DNA from: Lentisphaerota bacterium
Lineage (GTDB): Bacteria; Verrucomicrobiota; Kiritimatiellia; JAAZAB01
Length of the DNA stretch: 7,539 nt
Direction: 5' to 3'
Assembly: GCA_020201415.1 (NCBI GenBank)
Contig: JAIVGW010000166.1
Coordinates: forward strand, 1 to 7,539
In this document: positions 1 through 5,832 of the stretch, one piece after another
How positions within the stretch are numbered: position 1 is the stretch's first letter
Layout of the letters: every line of letters starts with the position of its first letter
The notes under the pieces: generated by a model
Seen by the model: only the letters and a program-made list of their open reading frames with translations
Databases searched by the model: none
What the model was told of the DNA's origin: nothing
Translations under genes and position numbers: made by a program

Positions 1-82
1 CATATCCAGCCATGAGGCGTAAAAATTCGTTTAAATCTATTGGAGGCTTATTTATGTCTATGTTACGCCATCCTGTATGCCT
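1..82 (-). other. Protein-like open frame running off the left edge (minus strand)
   Basis: Read on the minus strand from a TAA at 83-85 to the window edge, this frame has no stop and ends with the coding-looking string DINKPPIDLNEFLRLMAGY (positions 58 to 2). No ATG, GTG or TTG precedes that string; the only ATG is at 13-11, inside it. ATA codons stand where an initiator might be expected (61-59, 55-53). It may be the first ~20 codons of a gene lying to the left, or the remnant of a frameshifted one. No family was recognised. Confidence 0.25.
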
Positions 83-146
83 TTATCCAGTCCTTCGTTT
101 TTCCACGCTTTGGGGTCCCTTGAATCCTTTTGCTGTGATTTGTTAA
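54..146 (+). CDS. Small ORF with good ribosome site, 30 aa, unknown
   Basis: ATG at 54 is preceded by TTGGAGG (40-46) with a 7-base spacer, a near-ideal ribosome binding site. The frame ends at TAA 144-146 and gives a 30-residue Cys- and Pro-containing peptide starting MSMLRHPVCLYPVLRF. The product has no recognisable domain. It lies opposite the minus-strand ORF at 58-174, whose translation looks more protein-like. The ribosome site is the only argument for it. Confidence 0.2.
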   Translation: MSMLRHPVCLYPVLRFSTLWGPLNPFAVIC

Positions 147-174
147 TACCCGGATTTTGCACACTACCAAACAT
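58..174 (-). CDS. Small hydrophilic ORF, 38 aa, unknown
   Basis: Minus-strand ORF from ATG at 174-172 to TAG at 60-58. The product is short and strongly hydrophilic (for example KSQQKDSRDPKAWKNEGLDK), with many Lys, Asp and Gln residues. The frame stays open upstream of the ATG and reads ELAFYFTHGGHTPLIIDIF before a TAA, so the true 5' end is unclear. No Shine-Dalgarno sequence is seen. It overlaps head-on with a plus-strand ORF at 54-146, and at most one of the two is likely to be translated. It could be a tiny gene, the tail of a degraded gene, or part of a dispersed intergenic repeat. No function is assigned. Confidence 0.25.
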   Translation of the reverse strand: MFGSVQNPGINKSQQKDSRDPKAWKNEGLDKGIQDGVT

Positions 175-266
175 GAAGCGCGAAAAGATGTCAATTATAA
201 GAGGCGTGTGCCCGCCATGAGTAAAGTAAAAAGCGAGTTCTTATCAGCTTATATTCATAGATTATT

Positions 267-584
267 ATGCAAAAACAAATATTAACAGGAATTGTAATAG
301 CCGGTATAGCTACGATTCTTTTGGGATGTAGTACTACGAATAATAACAACCCCTATGAATTGATCCCCCATGCTAGACAATACTCAAATGGAGTACTTAT
401 CCCTGACATGTATAAGAACCATGATAGAGACCGTTCTAGGTCTAGGCACAACACCAGAATAGATCTAGGTTTTGGAGGATTAGGCTATAGTTTACAAAGA
501 GGAAAACTAGAAGTTAGTGAATCACAAAGACTTTTAAATAGTTTTGATAGTGATAGAAGTAATCAAAGAGAAACAAGATATTAA
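267..584 (+). CDS. Small putative lipoprotein, unknown function
   Basis: 105 residues. The N-terminus has a short basic start (MQK), a hydrophobic core to about residue 19 and a lipobox LLGC at 18-21, so the protein is predicted to be lipid-anchored at Cys21 after signal peptidase II cleavage. The ~84-residue mature part is polar: a short Asn run (NNNN, 25-28), an Asp/Arg-rich stretch (DRDRSRSR, 53-60), a glycine-rich segment (LGFGGLGY, 67-74) and a Ser/Arg-rich tail. No family is recognised. There is no clear Shine-Dalgarno sequence before ATG 267, but later starts would lose the signal peptide. Base composition is much more AT-rich than the genes to the right, suggesting separate ancestry. 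The TAA at 582-584 overlaps an ATG in the next gene's frame (TAATG), but that gene probably starts at 677. Confidence 0.6.
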   Translation: MQKQILTGIVIAGIATILLGCSTTNNNNPYELIPHARQYSNGVLIPDMYKNHDRDRSRSRHNTRIDLGFGGLGYSLQRGKLEVSESQRLLNSFDSDRSNQRETRY

Positions 585-626
585 TGATTCGGAGTAGAAA
601 GTCAAAAATGAATATTTGGGTGGCTA

Positions 627-654
627 TTGCCTTGGCTTGTTTTCTGTGTAAATT
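627..654 (+). promoter_or_regulatory. Possible promoter for the SUMF1-fold gene
   Basis: TTGCCT at 627-632 and TAAATT at 649-654 are separated by 16 bases, each matching 4 of 6 sigma-70 consensus positions. Initiation would fall near 661, directly before the ribosome site at 665. The match is modest, and AT-rich DNA yields such pairs by chance. Confidence 0.2.
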
Positions 655-664
655 CATACCAACC

Positions 665-671
665 AGGGGAG
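665..671 (+). promoter_or_regulatory. Ribosome binding site that fixes the start at 677
   Basis: AGGGGAG lies 5 bases before ATG 677. The same frame is open from ATG 584, but that start would add 31 residues in front of a complete signal peptide and has no comparable ribosome site. This decides for 677. Confidence 0.65.
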
Positions 672-676
672 TCGTA

Positions 677-1921
677 ATGCAAAAATTGATGATGAAATTG
701 TTTGTTGGGTTGGTGGTGGGGTTTGCCGCCGTGGGGGCGTGGGCGGATACATATCTGGTCATAGACGTATCCGGCGGACCGTCGGCATCGAGTTATCCGG
801 TCAGCACGCTTAGCGCCGTGCCGGGCGGCGGATGGACGGAGGATCATAAGACGACCAAGATCGTTCTGCGCAAGATATCGGGCGGAACCTACACCATGGG
901 CTCGCCTGAAGGCGAGCTTGGGCGGTACGAGGACGAGACGCAGCACCAAGTGACCTTGACCGAGGATTTTTACATCGGGGTGTTTGAGGTAACGCAGAAG
1001 CAATGGGAACGGGTGATGGGCACCTGGCCGAGTTATTTTGAAAACACAACATACCGCGATTCCCGTCCGGTAGAGCAGGTGAGTTATTTTGACATCCGGG
1101 AGAACCCCGCCAACAGCGCGATCAGTCCGAACTGGCCGGCATCGAGCCAGGTGCATGCGGAATCGTTCATGGGCAAGTTGCGGGCCAAGACGGGTTTGAC
1201 TACATTGGACCTGCCTACGGAGTCGCAATGGGAATACGCCTGTCGTGCGGGGACGACGACGGCATTAAACAGTGGGGAAAACCTGACGGCGACTGATTCA
1301 TGCCCGAACATGTCGGAGGTGGGACGGTATTGGTATAACGGCGGTTCGGGATATAGTTCGAGTTGCGATCCTAGCGCGGGTAGCGCGACGGTGGGATCAT
1401 ATTTGGCGAACCAGTGGGGATTGTTTGACATGCACGGGAATGTGTATGAATGGTGTTTGGATTGGTATGGGATGTATCCTGGGACAGTGACGGATCCTGA
1501 AGGCGCGGCGTCGGGGTCGAGCCGCGTGTTACGGGGCGGGGGTTGGTACCGCCTCGCGAGGTACTGTCGTTCCGCGTATCGCAGCAGCATCTTCACCCCG
1601 TCGAGCCGGTACAACAACCACGGCTTCCGCCTTGCCAGGACCCTGCAACCCCACACGCTGACGGTAGTCAGCGGAACCGGTGGGGGCGAGTATGCCGAAG
1701 GCACGGCGGTAGCCGTGACGGCAGACGAGCCACCCGCCGGGCAGGCGTTTTCACACTGGACAGTGGACCCTTCGGAAGCCGACTTAGGGGTGTCTTTCGA
1801 TCCGATGCTATCATCCACTACAGCCACCATGCCGGCGCATCCGGTAACGCTGACGGCAAATTATACCACCATGGCCACACGATTCGCTACACCACCGATG
1901 GCAGTAATCCCACGGAATTGA
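677..1921 (+). CDS. Exported SUMF1/FGE-fold protein, C-terminally frameshifted
   Basis: As read, 414 residues. Residues 1-23 form a signal peptide (MQKLMMK, hydrophobic core, AWA before Asp24). Residues ~62-321 are a SUMF1 / formylglycine-generating-enzyme-sulfatase domain: GGTYTMGSPEGE (69-80), FYIGVFEVTQKQWERVMG (98-115), LPTESQWEYACRAGT (179-193), GLFDMHGNVYEWCLDWY (248-264), RVLRGGGW (283-290) and NNHGFRLA (313-320). The cysteine pair that follows the RGGS motif in true FGE and binds copper appears absent: RGGGWYRLARYCRSAYR retains only a single Cys. Sulfatase activation is therefore doubtful and a binding or structural role is likelier. Residues ~326-396 resemble a divergent InlB-type repeat ending in VTLTANY. 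The last 18 residues are out-of-frame sequence, because the natural C-terminus continues in the -1 frame to 2454. The protein is secreted or periplasmic. Confidence 0.85.
   Translation: MQKLMMKLFVGLVVGFAAVGAWADTYLVIDVSGGPSASSYPVSTLSAVPGGGWTEDHKTTKIVLRKISGGTYTMGSPEGELGRYEDETQHQVTLTEDFYIGVFEVTQKQWERVMGTWPSYFENTTYRDSRPVEQVSYFDIRENPANSAISPNWPASSQVHAESFMGKLRAKTGLTTLDLPTESQWEYACRAGTTTALNSGENLTATDSCPNMSEVGRYWYNGGSGYSSSCDPSAGSATVGSYLANQWGLFDMHGNVYEWCLDWYGMYPGTVTDPEGAASGSSRVLRGGGWYRLARYCRSAYRSSIFTPSSRYNNHGFRLARTLQPHTLTVVSGTGGGEYAEGTAVAVTADEPPAGQAFSHWTVDPSEADLGVSFDPMLSSTTATMPAHPVTLTANYTTMATRFATPPMAVIPRN
1862..1902 (+). repeat. Imperfect direct repeat at the frameshift junction
   Basis: TATACCACCATGGC (1862-1875) recurs as TACACCACCGATGGC (1888-1902), 26 bases further on, with one substitution and one extra G. 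In the upstream frame the first copy encodes YTTMA; in the -1 frame the second encodes YTTDG. The frame change therefore lies between or at the two copies, as expected for an event guided by short homology. Confidence 0.5.
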
Positions 1922-2454
1922 GCCCGACAGTGTTGTCCGGTGCTTCAGTATCCGTGCCCATTCCCGGCACGCTGAAGGCGAAGGCGTGGAAAACGGGCAT
2001 GAATCCAAGCGCGGTGAAATCCGCAAGTTATACCGCCAAGACCCCGGATCCCGATCCTGACCTTGGCCCATCTGTCCGCGCCAACGGCGAACGCGGCTCG
2101 GTCAGAGTTAGACAGGGACAGACTGTTGCCATTACGGTCACAATGGCCGCCGGTGAGTATATCGGCATAAATGCCGACTGGTGGGTGGTGGCCATTCCGA
2201 GTTATGGGCAAATCTGGTATTACATGAAGGCGCTTATGGAGTGGGTGGAATTTCCTGCCAACGACTTGTCGGCCATGCAACCCGCATTGCAGGGGCCGCT
2301 GATGAACGTCCCTGAGTCGGTGACGGTGCTGCCGGCGATGACATTGCCTCGCGGCACATACATTTTCTATTTCGCCGTGGATCAGATGGATGGCATCCTG
2401 AATTACCCTGATGGGCCGATGCTGGTTGATTCCGTGACGGTGGTGGTGGAGTGA
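1879..2454 (+). pseudogene. Detached C-terminal part of the SUMF1-fold protein
   Basis: This frame is -1 relative to the SUMF1 ORF, ends at TGA 2452-2454 and encodes 191 residues from the first recognisable codon. TIRYTTDGSNPT followed by TLKAKAWKTG is a typical chitobiase/beta-hexosaminidase C-terminal (CHB_HEX_C) signature, but the first strands of that domain are missing. A linker rich in Pro and Asp (TPDPDPDLG, residues ~55-63) leads to a terminal beta domain containing GINADWWVVA and YIFYFAVD and ending DSVTVVVE, a C-terminal module I associate with secreted multidomain proteins. The frame is open back to before 1543, but that part is out-of-frame sequence of the SUMF1 gene. No plausible independent start or ribosome site exists, so this is the severed tail of the gene at 677. 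Either an indel with a small deletion or a sequence error caused the break. Confidence 0.75.
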
Positions 2455-2553
2455 GTGTAGACGGCTGGAATTTGAGAGCTGAAGTCTGAAAGACTGGATT
2501 TCAGGTTTCTGCCTTAAGCCTTCTTGATAACGCCAAGGTTGTGGATCGTCCGC
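2455..2553 (+). other. Short 3' spacer with CTGAA-type degenerate repeats
   Basis: Non-coding stretch between the SUMF1-gene tail and its terminator. It contains a minor hairpin, AGTCT-GAA-AGACT (2483-2495), inside a loosely repetitive CTGAA/TTCAG sequence (2479-2504). Nothing else is seen. Confidence 0.3.
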
Positions 2554-2587
2554 AAAGGGACTCCGGCATTGCGTCGGAGTCCTTTTT
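2554..2587 (+). terminator. Rho-independent terminator after the SUMF1-fold gene
   Basis: GGACTCCG (2558-2565) pairs perfectly with CGGAGTCC (2575-2582). A G-T and a C-G pair can extend the stem inwards, leaving the 5-base loop ATTGC. Outside the core, AAA and G (2554-2557) can pair with the T run. TTTTT at 2583-2587 follows directly. It lies about 100 bases after the TGA at 2454 and fits the plus strand; the minus-strand side has only a short T run. Confidence 0.85.
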
Positions 2588-2634
2588 GTTTGCCTGCCCG
2601 ACCGCCCTCCACTTAATACCCTTCTGAAACGCTT

Positions 2635-2640
2635 TATAAT
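2635..2640 (+). promoter_or_regulatory. Consensus -10 hexamer TATAAT
   Basis: A perfect TATAAT in CTTTATAATAATAA. No good -35 lies 16-18 bases upstream (TTAATA-like at best). Transcription from here would begin near 2647, about 40 bases before the ribosome site at 2676. Confidence 0.3.
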
Positions 2641-2685
2641 AATAAAACAGACGCGTTACCCGTCCATTCATTTTCAGGAGGCGAT

Positions 2686-2742
2686 ATGCAGACGCACCGT
2701 TACGCATTGCCCTGCCGCCTCTATCCCTCCGGCAGTTTCTGA
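2686..2742 (+). CDS. 18-codon ORF with strong ribosome site (leader peptide or gene remnant)
   Basis: ATG 2686 follows AGGAGG (2676-2681) with a 4-base spacer, one of the strongest ribosome sites in the window, and lies downstream of a consensus TATAAT. The product is MQTHRYALPCRLYPSGSF, then TGA at 2740-2742. It could be a leader peptide, a very small protein, or the surviving start of a lost gene. The coding sequence itself gives no domain information, and no attenuator-like structure or run of one amino acid is evident. Confidence 0.3.
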   Translation: MQTHRYALPCRLYPSGSF

Positions 2743-3010
2743 TTAACACGTTCGGCGCTCGAAACGGACGCCTGAACTTTTTTTCAATCCGAGCTTGACC
2801 TTCTTATCACGTCTTGGCACACTTTTCCGCATTAAAGCGCATCTTCAGGCCGGTGCCATCTGGTAAATCCCCCTGCCGACTTTAAAGCGATTTTTTATCA
2901 ATCATTGCAAACGTGTCAAACCTGAAATAAGGGATTCCCCTATACCAGAAAATGGGGATTACATAGATGTGGCCTGAAGGAGTGCGTAATCCGGCGGCGC
3001 TGGCGTTTGA

Positions 3011-3214
3011 TATGGGGGGGGGGGCGGGTTTAGCAAGGTCTGCGCCTGCCCGGCGTTCGGGTTTGGAAGGGAAAGGATTTCAACGCATGACTGCCGTGAA
3101 CAGGGACGAAGCTTCTTCGCGACGCATGGCAACATCCTGGCCCAACCGTTCCCGGGAGTTAAACCCTTCCGCACCTTCGGCTTCGATCCGTATCGCACGA
3201 CGCCGGGGGGCAAG
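3011..3214 (+). pseudogene. In-frame N-terminal extension of the SGNH hydrolase, no start codon
   Basis: The frame of the gene at 3215 stays open back to a TGA at 3008-3010, yet contains no ATG, GTG or TTG. The nearer part, FRTFGFDPYRTTPGG (about 3158-3211), resembles the segment that normally precedes the first catalytic block in this SGNH group, so coding probably extends upstream of ATG 3215. The farther part (about 3011-3150) looks less protein-like and may be fused non-coding DNA. The frame opens exactly at the G11 tract. One extra G there would join it to ATG 2967 or ATG 3012, giving a protein of about 377 residues from 2967, which has GGGGA 8 bases upstream. Confidence 0.5.
3014..3024 (+). 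repeat. Poly-G tract, 11 G
   Basis: Eleven consecutive G residues, followed by C and three more G. It is by far the longest homopolymer in the window and lies where the open frame of the SGNH hydrolase begins. Such tracts change length by slippage and are frequent sites of sequencing error, so the count of 11 should be treated with caution. Confidence 0.95.
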
Positions 3215-4099
3215 ATGATCTCCGACACCTGGCGGCGCGAGAGCGCGCTTCAAAAGCCGGAGGGCTTCTATCGCATCGTCTGCTTTGGCGCATCCACCAC
3301 TGCGCACCGCGTGGGCAGGGAACATTATCCCCTCCTCCTGCAGCAAAAGCTGCGCAGTGTCGCCGGACACGATAACATCGAGGTCATCAATGTCGGCAAC
3401 TCCGCCTACGCCACGCCCCATTCCATCATCCTGCTCGCTTTGGACGTGCTTTCATGGCAGCCTGACATGGTGATTCTCAGCCATAACATTAACGACCTCA
3501 CGGTCTTGTACTTCCCCGGCCTCCGGCACGACTACTGGAACAAGTACCAGAACGACTATTATGCGCTGCCGGATTTCAGCGCGCGCTACAGTTGGAATAA
3601 TGTTGTCTTCCAGCATTCCCGTTTGTATTGGTTTGTCGCGGATCTGCTGGAGCAGCGGCGCCAGAAACGCGCTGAGCGGGATGCCGTACTCAACAGGCAG
3701 ATCCCGTTTAATCGGGCCACTTTTCAAATGGGGAAGGACATCTTCCGACGCAATGTCCGGACCTTTGTGAAGATGGCGCAGGCGGCGGACATCAAGGTGA
3801 TCCTCGGCACGCAGCCGCACGAATTGTCAGAGGCCTATTTTATGCGCCACATGGCCCATAAGCCCTATAACGATGTTGCCGTTTACCCGTCCCACGCGGA
3901 GCACATTGAATTTCACGCTGCTTACAATACGGTCATCCGTGAGGTGGCGGAAGAGACCGGCGCGATCCTCGTGGACAACGAGCGCATCATGAACGGCAAC
4001 CCGGACTACTTCATCGACCATGTGCACAATTCAATAGAGGGGCTGCGCGCATTAGCCGTGAACTACGGCGAGGCCATCATCCGCAACCATCACGACTGA
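3215..4099 (+). CDS. SGNH/GDSL-type hydrolase (esterase-like), N-terminus probably incomplete
   Basis: 294 residues from the first ATG. The SGNH catalytic blocks are visible. Block I is IVCFGASTT (21-29) with candidate nucleophile Ser27; block II is VINVGNSAYAT with Gly61; block III is ILSHNINDL, with Asn93 and a His where Gly is usual; block V is IDHVHNSIEG with Asp268 and His271. The fold fits an esterase or deacetylase acting on acylated carbohydrate or a cell-envelope substrate; the substrate cannot be told. No signal peptide or membrane helix is present, whereas many relatives carry an N-terminal helix, and the frame continues upstream without a start. The GGGGGG at 3205-3210 is only a weak ribosome site for ATG 3215. 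The gene converges with the glycosidase gene across a 14-base gap with no terminator between the stops. It may be an expressed short form, a 5'-truncated relic, or the off state of a poly-G switch. Confidence 0.75.
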   Translation: MISDTWRRESALQKPEGFYRIVCFGASTTAHRVGREHYPLLLQQKLRSVAGHDNIEVINVGNSAYATPHSIILLALDVLSWQPDMVILSHNINDLTVLYFPGLRHDYWNKYQNDYYALPDFSARYSWNNVVFQHSRLYWFVADLLEQRRQKRAERDAVLNRQIPFNRATFQMGKDIFRRNVRTFVKMAQAADIKVILGTQPHELSEAYFMRHMAHKPYNDVAVYPSHAEHIEFHAAYNTVIREVAEETGAILVDNERIMNGNPDYFIDHVHNSIEGLRALAVNYGEAIIRNHHD

Positions 4100-4113
4100 T
4101 TGCGAAAACTGCG

Positions 4114-5769
4114 CTAAAAAATCAGGCCGGTGGTGCGTCCGTCGTGCAGATAAAGATGTGCGAATATTTGGAAAACACTGGCTGACCACGTATACGCCGG
4201 GTCGTAATGAATTTCACCTGTAAGTGCATCATGGTTCTCGCCAAAACTCATCAACATGGGAGGCGGCCAGATCGCACCGCGCCAGTAGCCGCGGGATAAG
4301 TACTCCGGGCTGTCAACCGCTTCGCTGGCCAGCCCCCATTCTGTTAACAGGCCGCCCTGGCGTGTTAAGTCACGCATCATTGCCTTCCGGATGTCTTCCG
4401 GCAACCGGCTGCCGAGTATCAGTGGAATGTAACTCAGCAGACACTGGTTATCAGGATCATAGGCATGGCTCCCACTGACCATAGCGGCAAACCTTCCTTC
4501 GTGCCAACTATGTTGGATGAAGCGGTCCAGCATTTCCTTCGAACGTTTACGCCAAGCGGTTGCTTCGTCCAGCTTGCCCAGGCGCCCGGCAAATTCACCG
4601 AGTGCCTCCATCTGCAGGATGAGCAGCGCATTAAGGTCAGGGGCTTCGTTGGGGGAGCCAATATCAAAGGCCGTCGCATCATCCCATCCGCTGTCGTTGC
4701 CGTGGTGATACTGGCAGATGCCGTCACGATCATCATCGCGGTATTGGAACCACCACTCCGTCCATTTGCACAGCGGTTTATAAGCTTCGCCAATACGCAC
4801 ATTGTCGATGGCATCACTCGCTTCGGCCATGCGCCGTAGAATCCAACCGTGTACCGGCGGTTTTGTGTAAGACCATCCTATACTCTGTTCGTTGATTCCA
4901 TCACCCAAGGCGCCAGTTTTGTGTTGGTGCGAGATGTGCAGCATGAATTGGCCCCAGGCAAAGTCAGGGTCACGGTAAACGCTGGCCCAGGCGTTGATAT
5001 AGTTGTCCCAGTTCCAGGTGCTCACCATCCCGTTCTTGCTCATCAGCATCGAGGGCGCACGGTAGTTCCCGGCTGCTGGTACGACAGCCGACCAAGTGAC
5101 ATAGGCCGCAAGTTCCCGGGTTAGCCGATAGCGCTCAGGTGCAGGAGGTGTCTTATTAAGCCAGACGGCGAAAGAATCTTCGCTCCGTTGGCGCGCCTCT
5201 TTGAAGCTTTCATAGATACCGGGTGGGTCTATCTCGCTCTCATAGGCGTTGATCTGTACCTCCCATTCCTCAGCATCAGTTCCGAACACAACATGGATAG
5301 GATGGGTTCCATGATGGCGATATTCCGATCCGGCTGTTGGTTTCCAGGGTGCTTCCACTTTCATCGTTCCGGAAACAGGTGTAAACAGGAGTTTAGCCTT
5401 CCCCATAATAGAGCGCCAACGATCATCACCGGCCGGAATCATTAAATCCCATTTGCGGCAACCCTCGCCGACCAGGCGCAGTTTCATTCCGCTCCCCCGG
5501 ATTCGGATGCTATTCGGCTCAGGCATTATAATCTCAATGCTGCCATTATCATCGAACAGGCTCAGGAGTCCGGGAACCGCACGAGCGTCCGCATCCAGCG
5601 CTGCCGGAGATCCGGCGCTTTCCAAGCGAAAGAGGTTGGTTTTATTCCCACCATAAATATGCCGCAGCCATAACGCCTTTGGCCGGCCGCACGCGAGAAT
5701 AGCAAGATTGCTTTCATAGCGGCTGAAAGCGTTTTTTGAAATATCCAAGTAGAGTTTTGAAAGACTCAT
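4114..5769 (-). CDS. Trehalase/MGH1-like (alpha/alpha)6 glycoside hydrolase
   Basis: 551 residues, complete. The N-terminal ~200 residues form a beta-rich domain; the rest is an (alpha/alpha)6-barrel of the GH37/GH63/MGH1-like superfamily. Motifs are STWNWDNYINAWA (250-262), GDGINEQ (289-295), HGNDSGWDDATAFDIGSP (356-373), YWRGAIWPPPM (495-505) and GENHDALTGE (510-519) before YTWSAS (526-531). By analogy with GH63 enzymes, the general acid lies in the SGWDD motif (probably Asp363) and the base is probably Glu511. It cleaves a glycosidic bond by inversion; the substrate (alpha-gluco- or manno-oligosaccharide) is not determinable. There is no signal peptide, so the enzyme is cytoplasmic and would act on imported sugars. 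Start: AGGAAG (5780-5775) sits 5 bases before ATG 5769. It lies 63 bases behind the esterase fragment on the same strand and is probably cotranscribed with it. Exact GH family is uncertain. Confidence 0.88.
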   Translation of the reverse strand: MSLSKLYLDISKNAFSRYESNLAILACGRPKALWLRHIYGGNKTNLFRLESAGSPAALDADARAVPGLLSLFDDNGSIEIIMPEPNSIRIRGSGMKLRLVGEGCRKWDLMIPAGDDRWRSIMGKAKLLFTPVSGTMKVEAPWKPTAGSEYRHHGTHPIHVVFGTDAEEWEVQINAYESEIDPPGIYESFKEARQRSEDSFAVWLNKTPPAPERYRLTRELAAYVTWSAVVPAAGNYRAPSMLMSKNGMVSTWNWDNYINAWASVYRDPDFAWGQFMLHISHQHKTGALGDGINEQSIGWSYTKPPVHGWILRRMAEASDAIDNVRIGEAYKPLCKWTEWWFQYRDDDRDGICQYHHGNDSGWDDATAFDIGSPNEAPDLNALLILQMEALGEFAGRLGKLDEATAWRKRSKEMLDRFIQHSWHEGRFAAMVSGSHAYDPDNQCLLSYIPLILGSRLPEDIRKAMMRDLTRQGGLLTEWGLASEAVDSPEYLSRGYWRGAIWPPPMLMSFGENHDALTGEIHYDPAYTWSASVFQIFAHLYLHDGRTTGLIF

Positions 5770-5795
5770 AGTAACTTCCTGTTTGTTGTGGATGC

Positions 5796-5825
5796 GAAGC
5801 GTCGATAAACAAATCTTCGATAAAC
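5796..5825 (-). repeat. Two-copy 15-base tandem repeat
   Basis: TCGATAAACA occurs at 5802-5811 and again at 5817-5826, a 15-base period (10 of 10 identical, the other positions degenerate). It occupies the gap between the esterase fragment and the ribosome site of the glycosidase gene. On the minus strand it reads TGTTTATCGA twice. It may be replication slippage or a binding-site pair. Confidence 0.6.
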
Positions 5826-5832
5826 AGGAGCC

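Larger units (their letters stand above)
2588..2966. other. Intergenic region without a secure gene
   Basis: About 380 bases between the terminator and the first ATG upstream of the SGNH gene. It carries a consensus -10 hexamer and a ribosome site leading into an 18-codon ORF, then an AT-richer stretch (2770-2960) with scattered T runs and many stops. A minus-strand open frame at 2501-2749 runs through the terminator and is basic and low-complexity, so I do not regard it as a gene. No RNA gene or mobile element was recognised. Confidence 0.5.

Noticed and set aside
217..285. 22-codon ORF overlapping the lipoprotein start
   Set aside because: No ribosome site at a proper distance and no domain; translational coupling to ATG 267 is conceivable but unsupported.
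602..1228. Minus-strand open frame of 208 codons (and another at 1084-1830)
   Set aside because: Both lie opposite the SUMF1-domain gene, whose frame carries clear motifs; the minus translations are low in recognisable structure and are shadows.
1543..1878. Start of a separate plus-strand gene at ATG 1543
   Set aside because: The frame from 1543 to about 1878 is out-of-frame SUMF1/InlB-repeat sequence; only the part from 1879 is meaningful, so it is a frameshift tail and not an independent gene.
2501..2749. Minus-strand frame of 82 codons
   Set aside because: It runs through the intrinsic terminator, is basic and has no domain or ribosome site.
2795..2823. TTGACC as a -35 element
   Set aside because: No acceptable -10 hexamer lies 16-18 bases downstream.
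2814..2832. Sigma-54-like TTGGCAC...CCGCA
   Set aside because: The distance between the GG and GC elements is one base too long, TTGC is not present, and no gene is properly placed downstream.
3080..3421. Minus-strand frame of 113 codons
   Set aside because: It is antisense to the SGNH hydrolase and its upstream extension, and has no motif of its own.
4465..4839. Plus-strand frame of 124 codons (also 5902-6363)
   Set aside because: They are antisense to the glycosidase and esterase frames, which carry family motifs.
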